From: Microbulbifer rhizosphaerae
Lineage (GTDB): Bacteria; Pseudomonadota; Gammaproteobacteria; Pseudomonadales; Cellvibrionaceae
Direction of reading: 5' to 3'
Assembly: GCF_014191725.1 (NCBI RefSeq)
Contig: NZ_JACHWZ010000027.1
Coordinates: forward strand, 1 to 59,501
DNA: 59,501 bases
Part shown: positions 1-7,678 of the stretch, piece by piece
How positions within the stretch are numbered: position 1 is the first letter of the stretch
Layout of the letters: every line of letters starts with the position of its first letter
Notes under the pieces: model-generated
Told to the model about the DNA's origin: nothing
What the model saw: the letters and a program-made list of their open reading frames with translations, nothing else
Database searches by the model: none
Translations under genes and position numbers: made by a program

Positions 1-80
1 TAAGCAGCCATCTGCGGCGTTGCATTTGCTTGACATAGATGACTATGCCGGCGCAAATGCGCCTTGCATCTGGCCGCTTA
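1..80. repeat. Long imperfect inverted repeat at the left edge
   Basis: The first 80 bases fold back on themselves. The left arm begins TAAGCAGCCA and ends GCATTTGC; the right arm runs GCAAATGC to GGCCGCTTA. A second inner inverted repeat, ACATAG-ATGA-CTATG, sits at the centre. No open reading frame with a credible start lies here. It is probably a repeated intergenic element or the end of a larger one cut by the window. Identity is not known. Confidence 0.5.
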
Positions 81-144
81 GCGGCCCGCTGATATATACA
101 ATTAGTACCTTACACCACACTAGTTGGCGCATCGGGGAGGGGCG

Positions 145-597
145 TTAGCCAAAATAGCCGATCCCCCTCGCCATCATAGCCGCGGCCAGGAGTATCGCCG
201 CGATCGCTGCCAGTTCCAGGTGAACCACCCGGCGCATGGTGCGCAGCTGCCCGTCGCTGACTTCCGGCAGCTGCCCCTGTTTCAGTGCCTTGTTCCAGGA
301 GATAAAGCGGATGGTCGGATAGATGGACAGGAAAGCAGCGAGCAGGAAGAAGGTCAGCTTGGCGTGGAAGGCGCCGTTGGCGAAATAGTAGCTGGCTCCC
401 TTCTCGAAGTAGAACACCCGCAGCAGGCCCACTACCAACAGCGTTCCCGCGGAGATGCCCAGCACCCGGTCCACCACCTGCAGTTTGCGCGCGCTCTCCA
501 AGGTGAACTTCTGCTTCAGCAGAACCAGCTGGATCGCGATCGCGGCAACCAGGGCGAAGGCTGTGAGGTGATGCAGAAAGGCGAACAGGACGGGCAT
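145..597 (-). CDS. DUF2214 family inner-membrane protein
   Basis: A 150-residue integral membrane protein with about four hydrophobic segments. It starts with MPVLFAFLHHLTAF and ends MMARGIGYFG, with the F-x-K-G-x-x-Y-Y-x-x-N and F-H-A-K-L motifs that mark the DUF2214 family. I chose the ATG at 597 because AAGGA lies a good distance upstream; a longer reading frame extends 24 codons further but its extra residues are unlike the family. The function of DUF2214 is not established. A short copy of its 3' end recurs at 1712-1743, beyond the toxin-antitoxin pair. Confidence 0.85.
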   Translation of the reverse strand: MPVLFAFLHHLTAFALVAAIAIQLVLLKQKFTLESARKLQVVDRVLGISAGTLLVVGLLRVFYFEKGASYYFANGAFHAKLTFFLLAAFLSIYPTIRFISWNKALKQGQLPEVSDGQLRTMRRVVHLELAAIAAILLAAAMMARGIGYFG

Positions 598-781
598 AGA
601 CGGTTTCCTTATCCGATGGGAGTTTTTGTTTTCAGGAGGCGGAAGGTACCATAATCTGTTGGAAACCATAGCGGCGGATAACCGCTAAATACTTCCAGTG
701 ATCTCCGATTCGGATTGTGGAAACTCCTCCACTCCCAGCTAGTGGTCCAGGTGCGGATGTGGGCCAAGGTGAAGGAGAATA

Positions 782-1024
782 AGGTCTTGCTCGTATGGCA
801 CTGACTTAAGCGTTGCAACCTCCGTAGGATGGGCACAAATCGGCAGGATTGCCGATTTGGACGCCGCAGGCGCCCGCGAAGCGGGCGAGCGCCATGGATG
901 GCGCGAGTCAACGGAGCGTAGCGACGTGCCCATCATCCGCGGCTTTGATGGGTACGCTGCGCTTTGCTCATCCTACAAAAATAGCGAATCCTGGCTTAAG
1001 TCGGTGCCATTCAGGTCTTGCTCG
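782..1024. mobile_element. IS-derived MITE-like element with terminal inverted repeats and 12-bp target duplication
   Basis: ATGGCACTGACTTAAG at 795-810 is repeated inverted as CTTAAGTCGGTGCCAT at 995-1010, with 15 of 16 positions matching. Outside these ends the 12-mer AGGTCTTGCTCG occurs as a direct repeat at 782-793 and 1013-1024, as expected of a target-site duplication. The roughly 215-bp interior has no transposase gene; it contains a GATGGGC hairpin unit and a family-C unit. The same terminal sequence recurs at 59409-59424, where it seems to bound a larger insertion sequence. The 12-bp duplication fits IS4-type elements, but family assignment is inference. The rest of the 598-1119 intergenic stretch shows nothing else. 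Confidence 0.75.
854..910. repeat. Family-C repeat unit nested in the MITE
   Basis: GATTTGGACGCCGCAGG followed by a GCCCGCGAAGCGGGC hairpin and GGCGCGAGT. A clearly related copy lies at 23579-23635, between the DnaT-like gene and the phosphoketolase gene. It is flanked here by GATGGGC/GCCCATC hairpin units at about 826-950, also seen at 9190-9210. Confidence 0.6.
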
Positions 1025-1119
1025 ATCCTGCCCTCTTATCGAGCCAAGCTTGAGCCTAGCGGGTGTGTCGCAGTGAGTGCTACTATAGTATCACTTTGAA
1101 ATTTTTGCGGGAGAGCGGG

Positions 1120-1377
1120 ATGAAAGCCGAGTTGGTTACAAATCTGAAGAGGCAGGCGACCCGGATCCTGGCGGAATTACATGAGACGAAAGAGGCGGTG
1201 TTGATCACGGAGCACGGCGAACCTTCGGCCTACCTCGTAGACGTTGATGACTACGAGTTTATGCAGCGCCGCCTGTCGCTGCTGGAGGCCCTGGCCAGGG
1301 GCGAGCGCGCGGTGTTGGAGCAGAAAACACTCACCCATGCCGAGGCGAGGGAGCGCATGCAGAAATGGCTCAAGTGA
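1120..1377 (+). CDS. Type II antitoxin, Phd/YefM family
   Basis: An 85-residue protein with the short N-terminal DNA-binding fold of the Phd/YefM group, including the typical stretch ITEHGEPSAYLVDVDDYE. It should bind its own promoter and neutralise the toxin encoded next. The gene overlaps the toxin gene by 13 bases in antitoxin-first order, the standard arrangement for this class. I start at ATG 1120, which follows GGGAGAGCGGG; an upstream extension lacks a ribosome binding site. Promoter and operator would lie in the 1025-1119 stretch directly next to the MITE copy. Confidence 0.9.
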   Translation: MKAELVTNLKRQATRILAELHETKEAVLITEHGEPSAYLVDVDDYEFMQRRLSLLEALARGERAVLEQKTLTHAEARERMQKWLK

Positions 1378-1691
1378 TCTGGACTGAGCCGGCGCTTGAG
1401 CAGTTGGATGAAATTGCAGGGTACATCGCCCTCGACAAGCCCTCCGCGGCGAGCGGGCTCGTCGAGAGGGTGTTTGCGGCCGTAGACCGCCTGGAGCAAT
1501 TCCCCCACTCCAGGCGTCGGCCTCCGGAATTACCGGATTCCATCTACCGGGAAGTGGTCTGTAGCCCGTGTCGGGTGTTGTACCGAAATGAAGAGCACCG
1601 AAATGAAGAGCACCGTAATGAGGAATCCCGGGTTTTGATTATCCATGTAATGCGGGATGAAATGCAGTTGCGAAAGTATCTTCTTGAATAA
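1365..1691 (+). CDS. RelE/ParE-superfamily toxin with expanded loop
   Basis: A 108-residue toxin partner. W-T-E-P-A-L-E-Q-L-D-E-I-A at the start and V-L-I-I-H-V-M-R-D near the end are the recognisable RelE/ParE strand motifs. Between V-L-Y-R and V-L-I-I-H the family normally has a tight turn of a few residues, but here there are three copies of R-N-E-E-H/S, encoded by a 15-bp tandem repeat at about 1586-1630. The reading frame is kept because the unit is a multiple of three. Whether the toxin is mRNA-cleaving (RelE) or gyrase-targeting (ParE) cannot be told from sequence. Activity may be altered by the expansion. Confidence 0.85.
   Translation: MAQVIWTEPALEQLDEIAGYIALDKPSAASGLVERVFAAVDRLEQFPHSRRRPPELPDSIYREVVCSPCRVLYRNEEHRNEEHRNEESRVLIIHVMRDEMQLRKYLLE
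1586..1630 (+). repeat. Three 15-bp tandem repeats inside the toxin gene
   Basis: CGAAATGAAGAGCAC occurs twice exactly and a third time as CGTAATGAGGAATCC. Each unit encodes five residues of the pattern RNEEH, so copy-number change would lengthen or shorten one surface loop of the toxin without a frameshift. Confidence 0.85.
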
Positions 1692-1711
1692 ATGACGCAG
1701 GTTGCGCTCAT

Positions 1712-1743
1712 TAGTCGAAATATCCGATTCCCCTTGCCATCAA
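1712..1743 (-). pseudogene. Relic of a DUF2214 gene 3' end
   Basis: Thirty-two bases match the end of the DUF2214 gene at 145-176 at 27 positions, and translate to the same terminal peptide (MARGIGYFD against MARGIGYFG). Nothing upstream in this frame resembles the family. It looks like a duplicated or left-behind gene end, so the toxin-antitoxin pair and the MITE are bracketed by two copies. It may instead be the decayed tail of a second DUF2214 gene. Confidence 0.5.
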
Positions 1744-1873
1744 CGCTCTCGCTGGTGAAAGGCGATTTTTTATCAGTAATCCGCCTGCTGGCGCTTCGGC
1801 GCGACCTTTGAACCGCGGGCCTGATACCGCCATAATCCGCTCCTTCCGAGCAGAATAACGAGACTGACGCTGT

Positions 1874-4123
1874 ATGACCGACACCTCCGTTTTCGAGGCC
1901 AGCGAGCGCCTGCCGCTCAAGGAATACACAGAAAAGGCGTACCTGGACTACTCCATGTACGTGATTCTCGACCGCGCCCTGCCCAATATCGGCGACGGCC
2001 TCAAGCCGGTGCAGCGGCGTATCGTCTACGCCATGAGCGAACTGGGGCTGAAGGCCAGCGCCAAGCACAAGAAGTCCGCGCGCACCGTGGGCGACGTGAT
2101 CGGCAAGTACCATCCCCACGGCGACAGCGCCGTGTACGAGGCCATGGTGCTGATGGCGCAGCCCTTTTCCTACCGCTACCCGCTGGTGGACGGCCAGGGC
2201 AACTGGGGTTCGCCGGACGATCCCAAATCCTTCGCCGCCATGCGCTATACCGAGTCGCGTATGGGCAAATACGCCGAGGTGCTGCTGTCGGAACTGGGCC
2301 AGGGCACCGTGGACTGGCAGCCCAACTTCGACGGCACCATGGACGAACCGGCGGTGCTGCCGGCGCGGGTGCCGAATATCCTGCTGAACGGCACCACCGG
2401 CATCGCCGTGGGTATGGCCACGGACATTCCCCCGCACAACCTGCGCGAGGTGGTGGATGCCACCGTGGCGCTGCTGGAGAACCCCAAGGCCACGGTGGCG
2501 GAGCTCTGCGAGTACATCCAGGGCCCGGATATGCCCACCGAAGCGGAGATCATCACCCCGCGAGAGGATATCCGGAAGGTCTACGAGACCGGTCGCGGCT
2601 CGGTGAAGATGCGCGCACTCTGGAGCCGGGAGGAGGGCGATATCGTCATCACCGCGCTGCCCTACCAGGCCAGTGGCGCCAAGGTACTGGAGCAGATCGC
2701 CGCGCAGATGCAGGCCAAGAAACTGCCGATGGTGGCGGACCTGCGCGACGAATCCGACCACGAAAACCCCACCCGCCTGGTGGTAGTGCCCAAGTCCAAC
2801 CGTGTGGACGCGGATGCGGTAATGAACCACCTGTTCGCCACCACCGACCTGGAGCGCAGCTACCGCATCAATATGAATATGATCGGTATCGACGGGCGCC
2901 CGCAGGTGAAGTCCCTGGACAAGATCCTGGGCGAGTGGCTGAGCTTCCGCACCGTCACCACCCGCCGGCGCTTGCAGTTCCGCCTGGACAAGGTGGAGAA
3001 ACGCCTGCACCTGCTGGCCGGCCTGTTGATCGCCTTCCTCAATATCGACGAGGTGATCGAGATTATCCGTACCCACGACGAGCCGAAGAGAGCCCTGATG
3101 GACCGCTTCGAACTCACCGATGTGCAGGCGGAATACATCCTCGACACCAAGCTGCGCCAACTGGCGCGCCTTGAGGAAATGAAGATCCGCGGCGAGCAGG
3201 CGGAGCTGGAAAAGGAGCGCGATACACTGGAGAAAACCCTGGGCTCCGCGCGCCGCCTGAAGAGCCTGATCAAGAAGGAACTGCTGGAGGCGGCGGACGA
3301 GTTCGGCGATGAGCGCCGCTCCCCCATCGTCGCCCGCGAGGAGGCCAAAGCCTTCAGCGAGGCGGAACTGCTCAGTTCCGACCCCATCACCGTGGTGCTC
3401 TCGGACAAGGGCTGGATTCGCGCCGCCAAGGGCCACGATATCGACCCCACCTCCCTCAATTACAAGGCCGGCGACAGTTTCAAGTTCGCCGCCCGTGGCA
3501 AGAGCAACCAGCCGGCGCTGCTGCTGGACAGCACCGGGCGCAGCTATGCCATCGCCACCCACACACTGCCTTCGGCGCGGGGCCAGGGCGAGCCCCTGAG
3601 CGGGCGTATCAACCCGCCCTCCGGTGCCACCTTCGAGGGGCTGTTGATGGGCGCGGACGATCAGCGGGTACTGCTCGCCTCGGACGCCGGCTACGGCTTT
3701 GTGGCCAGGTTCGCCGACCTGCAATCGCGCAACAAGGCCGGCAAGGCCATGCTCACCCTGCCGAAAAACGCCCGGGTGCTGCCTCCCCGTGTGGTGGAAA
3801 ACCCGGAAGAGGCGCTGCTTGCGGCGGTGACCAGCGAGGGGCGGATGCTGGTATTCCCCGTCTCCGAACTGCCGGAATTGGTCAAAGGCAAGGGCAACAA
3901 GATCATCAATATCCCCTCGGCGCGCGCCGCCAGCCGCGAGGAAACCGTGGTGGGTGTTGCCGTGCTGGAGGGCAATGACCAACTGGTGATCCACGCCGGC
4001 AAGCGCCACACCAAAATCAAAATCTCCGAGCTGGATCACTACCTCGGCGAACGCGGCCGCCGCGGCAACAAGCTGCCGCGGGGGTTCCAGAAGGTGGATA
4101 AGGTGGAAGTGGTGGAAAAATAA
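1874..4123 (+). CDS. parC: DNA topoisomerase IV subunit A (ParC)
   Basis: The 749-residue A subunit of topoisomerase IV, which with ParE decatenates daughter chromosomes. The breakage-reunion domain fills about residues 1-480: the quinolone region is HPHGDSAVYEA, with Ser85 and Glu89 at the positions equivalent to E. coli Ser80 and Glu84, so target-site quinolone resistance is not indicated. The catalytic tyrosine is Tyr125 in AAMRYTE. The C-terminal part from about 490 has the degenerate beta-pinwheel blades typical of ParC rather than the GyrA-box of gyrase. Length matches the family. parE is not next to it. A strong terminator follows. Confidence 0.97.
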   Translation: MTDTSVFEASERLPLKEYTEKAYLDYSMYVILDRALPNIGDGLKPVQRRIVYAMSELGLKASAKHKKSARTVGDVIGKYHPHGDSAVYEAMVLMAQPFSYRYPLVDGQGNWGSPDDPKSFAAMRYTESRMGKYAEVLLSELGQGTVDWQPNFDGTMDEPAVLPARVPNILLNGTTGIAVGMATDIPPHNLREVVDATVALLENPKATVAELCEYIQGPDMPTEAEIITPREDIRKVYETGRGSVKMRALWSREEGDIVITALPYQASGAKVLEQIAAQMQAKKLPMVADLRDESDHENPTRLVVVPKSNRVDADAVMNHLFATTDLERSYRINMNMIGIDGRPQVKSLDKILGEWLSFRTVTTRRRLQFRLDKVEKRLHLLAGLLIAFLNIDEVIEIIRTHDEPKRALMDRFELTDVQAEYILDTKLRQLARLEEMKIRGEQAELEKERDTLEKTLGSARRLKSLIKKELLEAADEFGDERRSPIVAREEAKAFSEAELLSSDPITVVLSDKGWIRAAKGHDIDPTSLNYKAGDSFKFAARGKSNQPALLLDSTGRSYAIATHTLPSARGQGEPLSGRINPPSGATFEGLLMGADDQRVLLASDAGYGFVARFADLQSRNKAGKAMLTLPKNARVLPPRVVENPEEALLAAVTSEGRMLVFPVSELPELVKGKGNKIINIPSARAASREETVVGVAVLEGNDQLVIHAGKRHTKIKISELDHYLGERGRRGNKLPRGFQKVDKVEVVEK

Positions 4124-4150
4124 ACGCAAGGCTCACTGCACTTATCCGGA

Positions 4151-4180
4151 GGGGCGAACTTTGTGTTCGCCCCTTTTTTT
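4151..4180 (+). terminator. Rho-independent terminator of parC
   Basis: GGGGCGAAC and GTTCGCCCC form a perfect 9-bp stem around a TTTGT loop, followed immediately by seven T residues. It lies 27 bases after the parC stop codon. Confidence 0.95.
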
Positions 4181-4197
4181 GTGGGTGGGAATGTTGA

Positions 4198-4288
4198 GCC
4201 GGGCCCCCGGGAGCGCCGAGCCCCAGCTCGGACGCAGGCCCGCCAGGGGTTTCTCCAGCCCTGATCGCGGCCATGGGCCGCTCCTACA
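4198..4288. repeat. Family-B unit followed by a single REP unit
   Basis: A degenerate family-B unit (GGGAGCGCCGAGCCCCAGCTC) runs to about 4255, and a single REP of family A, TGATCGCGGCCATGGGCCGC then TCCTACA, occupies 4262-4288. They fill most of the gap between parC and the next gene. Confidence 0.7.
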
Positions 4289-4422
4289 AATGCTGGCGGC
4301 TTCACATTGCGACAGTATAGGCATGCTTATAATCAGCGCCCCTCATAGGGAGGGACCGGAAGCAGGCGGAGCTCAAGGAGGTGGCGTCCATCAGCCTGGC
4401 GAACTCGTGAGGAGCATTTGAG

Positions 4423-5496
4423 GTGGTAAAAAAACTGGGAAAAGTGCCCGCGCGTCGCCTGGGGTTTGTTGTCGGCATCGCCGCGGCGGTCGCGGTAACC
4501 GTTTGGTGCCTGTTCGACGGCTGGGGCAGGGTGCAAACGGAAAATGCTTACGTGAAGGCGGACAAGCTCTCCCTGGCTCCCGAGGTGAGTGGCATCATCG
4601 CCGAGGTGGCGGTTGGGGCCAACCAGGAAGTGCGGCGCGGGGACCTGCTGGTGCGCCTGAACGACACGTCGCTTCGACTGGCGGTGGATGAGGCGGAGGC
4701 GCACCTGGCGCAGGTGAGAAACCAGCTGCTGGCCCGCCGCGCCGACTATGCGCAAGCCGAGGCGGCCCTGCGCCAGGCGCAACAGGACGCCGATTATTAC
4801 GGCCGCCGGCTGGCGCGCAACGAAAAGCTCGGGCGGGTGGCGATGTCGGAGGCGCATCTGGACGAATCGCGCCAGCAGTTGGCGCGGGCGCAGGCGCAGA
4901 TTGTGATCAATACGGAAAAACTCGCCAGCCTGCGCGCAGAACTGGGTGGTGACCCGCTGCTCCCGCTGGAGGAGCAGGCCGGCTTGAGAGTGGCCCAGGC
5001 GCAGCTGGACAAGGCGCGCTACCGGCTGTCCCGAACCAGAATCGTTGCACCGGTGGACGGCGTGATCGCCAACGAAGTCCCCCAGGCGGGCGAGATGGCC
5101 CCGGCGGGCATCGGCATGATCAGTATGCTGAGCGATGAGTCCGTGTGGGTGGAGGCGAACCTGAAGGAAACCGAACTGGCCCGGGTGCGCGCCGGCCAGC
5201 AGGCTGAGGTGATCCTGGACGCCTACCCGGATTTCCGCTGGCAGGCGCAGGTGGACAGTTTGAGCCCGGCCAGTGGCAGCGAGTCCACGCTGATCCCGCC
5301 GCAGAATGCCAGCGGCAACCGGGCAAAGATGGTGCAGCGGATACCGGTGCGCCTGCGCCTATACCCGGCCAAAGAGGCGCCGACACTGCGCGCGGGCATG
5401 AGCGCCCGGATCAGCATCGACACCACCGAGGACGGCAAGCTGGTGGCCGCACGGGCCAGCGGCGCCAGTGGCGGCCGGGTCGTACTGGCGGAATGA
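4423..5496 (+). CDS. HlyD/EmrA-family periplasmic adaptor protein
   Basis: A 357-residue membrane-fusion protein. One N-terminal transmembrane helix at about residues 12-32 is followed by a lipoyl/barrel-sandwich half (KADKLSLAPEVSGIIAEV), a long alpha-helical hairpin at about 80-190, the second lipoyl half (RIVAPVDGVIANEVPQAGEM) and a beta-barrel (V-W-V-E-A-N-L-K-E-T-E-L). This order and the V-E-A-N-x-K-E-T motif are EmrA-like, so it would couple an inner-membrane drug transporter to an outer-membrane channel. The start is GTG at 4423, eight bases after GGAG. No transporter or TolC gene is adjacent, so it is an orphan. A stub frame ending at 4410 directly before it might be the tail of a lost neighbour. 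Confidence 0.9.
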   Translation: MVKKLGKVPARRLGFVVGIAAAVAVTVWCLFDGWGRVQTENAYVKADKLSLAPEVSGIIAEVAVGANQEVRRGDLLVRLNDTSLRLAVDEAEAHLAQVRNQLLARRADYAQAEAALRQAQQDADYYGRRLARNEKLGRVAMSEAHLDESRQQLARAQAQIVINTEKLASLRAELGGDPLLPLEEQAGLRVAQAQLDKARYRLSRTRIVAPVDGVIANEVPQAGEMAPAGIGMISMLSDESVWVEANLKETELARVRAGQQAEVILDAYPDFRWQAQVDSLSPASGSESTLIPPQNASGNRAKMVQRIPVRLRLYPAKEAPTLRAGMSARISIDTTEDGKLVAARASGASGGRVVLAE

Positions 5497-5534
5497 GCGA
5501 GGCCCCGGTTTAAGTGGCGGGCCCGGGCCCCGGC

Positions 5535-5954
5535 TTATTCGACCCGGTACCAGGTCTGGGTGCGATAGAAGAAACCCAGGTAGCCGCGCACTTTCAGCTG
5601 GTCTTCCCCCTCAACCCAGAATTTGCAGTCGTAGATCTTGCCGGTATTGGGGTCGAGGATCTTGCCACCCTCGTACTCGTTGCCCGTTTTCACCATGTCG
5701 GTGATCACGTCCATGCCCACGATGGGCTTGCCCTTGAGGTCTCCGGGGCACTTGTCGCACAGGGTGTCGTCCGGCTTCCTCAGCAGGTCCACCACGCGGC
5801 CGTAGTATTTGCCGCCCATCTGGTAGATCTCCACGATGGATTTCGCCTGGCCGGTTTCGTCGTCGATGGTGCGCCATTTGCCCAGGGCGTCCTGGGCGCT
5901 GGCCTGTAGGGCAAACGTCAGGCAGCAGGCGGCAATCAGGAAATTTCTTAGCAT
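5535..5954 (-). CDS. DUF2147 family exported protein
   Basis: A 139-residue protein with a clear Sec signal peptide (MLRNFLIAACCLTFALQASA) followed by the DUF2147 pattern: G-K-W-R-T-I-D-D-E-T-G, K-S-I-V-E-I-Y, Y-Y-G-R-V-V, C-x-x-C-P-G-D-L-K and G-K-I-L-D-P-x-x-G-K-x-Y. The family is predicted to be a small periplasmic beta-barrel of lipocalin-like shape; no function is established. It converges on the EmrA-like gene with a 38-base gap that has GC-rich self-complementary sequence. Confidence 0.9.
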   Translation of the reverse strand: MLRNFLIAACCLTFALQASAQDALGKWRTIDDETGQAKSIVEIYQMGGKYYGRVVDLLRKPDDTLCDKCPGDLKGKPIVGMDVITDMVKTGNEYEGGKILDPNTGKIYDCKFWVEGEDQLKVRGYLGFFYRTQTWYRVE

Positions 5955-6078
5955 CTCGTTACCCTCATCTGGTTGTGACCAGAATGTTATACCAAGTCAT
6001 GTGGATGGGGCGGAAACCATTCTCAGTTTAGCCGTGGAAGAGCCTGGTGATTGATGATCAGTGATCTGTGGCGACGCC

Positions 6079-6122
6079 GGGACCGCGGAGCTCCAGCTCC
6101 GCCCGCGGGCCCCTGGCCCGCG
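6079..6122. repeat. Family-B repeat unit
   Basis: GGGACCGCGGAGCTCCAGCT followed by CCGCCCGCGGGCCCCTGGCC. It lies just downstream of selO and shares its core with copies at 23642, 33948 and 36986. Confidence 0.75.
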
Positions 6123-6135
6123 CTGGCCACTCGAA

Positions 6136-7611
6136 TCAAGAAGAGCAACTGATCGGCATATGCTTGCCGGATTCCGGCGGCGCCGCGGCCCAGGTTTCGC
6201 AGTGCGGGTGCTCGTCGAAGGGGCTCTGCAGCAGATCCAGCAGGGTGCGCAGGGGCCGGTAGTCGCCGCTCTCGGCGGTGTCGATAACCTTTTGTGCCAG
6301 GTAGTTGCGCAGCACGAACTTGGGATTGGCGGTGAGCATGGCGCTGTTGCGCTGCTGGCAGTCGCTGTTCTCTCTCTCCAGGCGATGGTCGTAGTGGTCG
6401 AGCCACTGGTCCAGGGCCTCGTGCTGGCCCACCGGGGTCAGTTCGCGCAAAGCCTCCGCGGGGCGCTCGCCGCGGTAGTGGCTGAGGGCGCGGAAAAACA
6501 GCGTGTAGTCGGCGGCGGAATTCTCCAGGAGCTGCAGCAGGTCGGCACAGAGCTGCTGATCACTTTCCTCTTCCTGTTGCAGTCCCAGTTTGGCGCGCAT
6601 CAGTGCGGCGTAGTCTTCGGTCAGGCGCGGCTGGAATGCCTCCAGGCAGTCGCGCAGCTTCTCGGTGCTCACAAAGGCCGACAGCGCGTGGGCCAGGGCG
6701 TTCAGGTTCCACAGCGCCACCCCCGGCTGCTTGTCGAAGGCGTAGCGGCCGGTGTAATCGGAATGGTTGCAGATAAAGCCGGGTTCGTAGTCGTCGAGGA
6801 AGCCGTAGGGGCCGTAATCGAAGGTGTCGCCGATGATCGACATATTGTCGGTGTTCAGCACACCGTGGGCGAAGCCCACCGACTGCCAGCCGGCGACCAG
6901 TTTTGCGGTTTGCCGCACTGTATAGCGCAGCAGCGCCTCCGCCTGTTCACTGGCGGGCAGCGATTGCGCTTCCGGCAAAAAGCGCGCGCAGGTGAATTCG
7001 ATTAACTGCTGTAGCGCCTGCAACTGGTGGGTGTAGAAAAAGTGCTCGAAGTGGCCGAAGCGGATATGGCTCCTGGCCACGCGGATCAGCATGGCGCCGC
7101 TCTCGATTTTTTCCCGCACCACCGGCTCGCCGCTGCCCACCAGGCAGAGGGCGCGGGTGCTGGCGATGCCCAGGCCGGTGAGCGCCTCGCCGGCGAGGTA
7201 TTCGCGGATGGTGGAACGCAGCACCGCGCGCCCGTCGCCGAAACGGGAGTAGGGGGTTTTGCCGGCGCCTTTTAAATGCAGTTCCCAGGGTTCGCCGTTG
7301 TTGTCGATCTCTCCCAGTAGTAGCGCGCGGCCGTCGCCCAGGTCCGGGTTGTAGACGCCAAATTGGTGCCCGGTGTATTTCATCGCGAAGGGGCGGCTGC
7401 CGGGAAAGAGTTTTTTTCCACAGCCGAGCTGCGTCCACTCCGGGTTGTCCGCCTCGGATTCGTCGACACCCAGCAGTTGCAGCACTGCGGGATTCACGTG
7501 CACCAGGTGCGGATTCTCGAGTGGCGTGGGGGCGATCCGGGTGCCGAAGGCGTCGCCCAGGTCGGCGTAGTGGTGGCTGAGGGTGACTTCGCTGAGTTTC
7601 AAAATAGTCAA
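6136..7611 (-). CDS. selO: Protein adenylyltransferase SelO (YdiU)
   Basis: A 491-residue SelO pseudokinase, an enzyme that moves AMP from ATP onto hydroxyl side chains of target proteins and is linked to redox-stress control. GHQFGVYNPDLGDGRA lies at 81-96; the nucleotide and metal site shows N-T-D-N with Asp255 and Asn256 and D-Y-G-P with Asp265, three positions offset from the characterised Pseudomonas syringae enzyme. The C-terminus ends S-C-S-S, with Cys489 at the antepenultimate place where animal SelO has selenocysteine. The start codon is TTG at 7611, the only plausible start in register; the ribosome binding site is weak. Full length for the family. Confidence 0.96.
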   Translation of the reverse strand: MTILKLSEVTLSHHYADLGDAFGTRIAPTPLENPHLVHVNPAVLQLLGVDESEADNPEWTQLGCGKKLFPGSRPFAMKYTGHQFGVYNPDLGDGRALLLGEIDNNGEPWELHLKGAGKTPYSRFGDGRAVLRSTIREYLAGEALTGLGIASTRALCLVGSGEPVVREKIESGAMLIRVARSHIRFGHFEHFFYTHQLQALQQLIEFTCARFLPEAQSLPASEQAEALLRYTVRQTAKLVAGWQSVGFAHGVLNTDNMSIIGDTFDYGPYGFLDDYEPGFICNHSDYTGRYAFDKQPGVALWNLNALAHALSAFVSTEKLRDCLEAFQPRLTEDYAALMRAKLGLQQEEESDQQLCADLLQLLENSAADYTLFFRALSHYRGERPAEALRELTPVGQHEALDQWLDHYDHRLERENSDCQQRNSAMLTANPKFVLRNYLAQKVIDTAESGDYRPLRTLLDLLQSPFDEHPHCETWAAAPPESGKHMPISCSS

Positions 7612-7678
7612 TTATCCGTGATCGGTTTGCAGTTAGCGGTGATGGGTAAATTGGCGAGCAGTTGTTAATGGGTTACTG

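Noticed and set aside
1544..4129. An 861-codon open frame antisense to parC, and similar long antisense frames under ppx, aceK and copA
   Set aside because: They mirror the codon structure of high-GC genes, have no family features and no ribosome binding sites.
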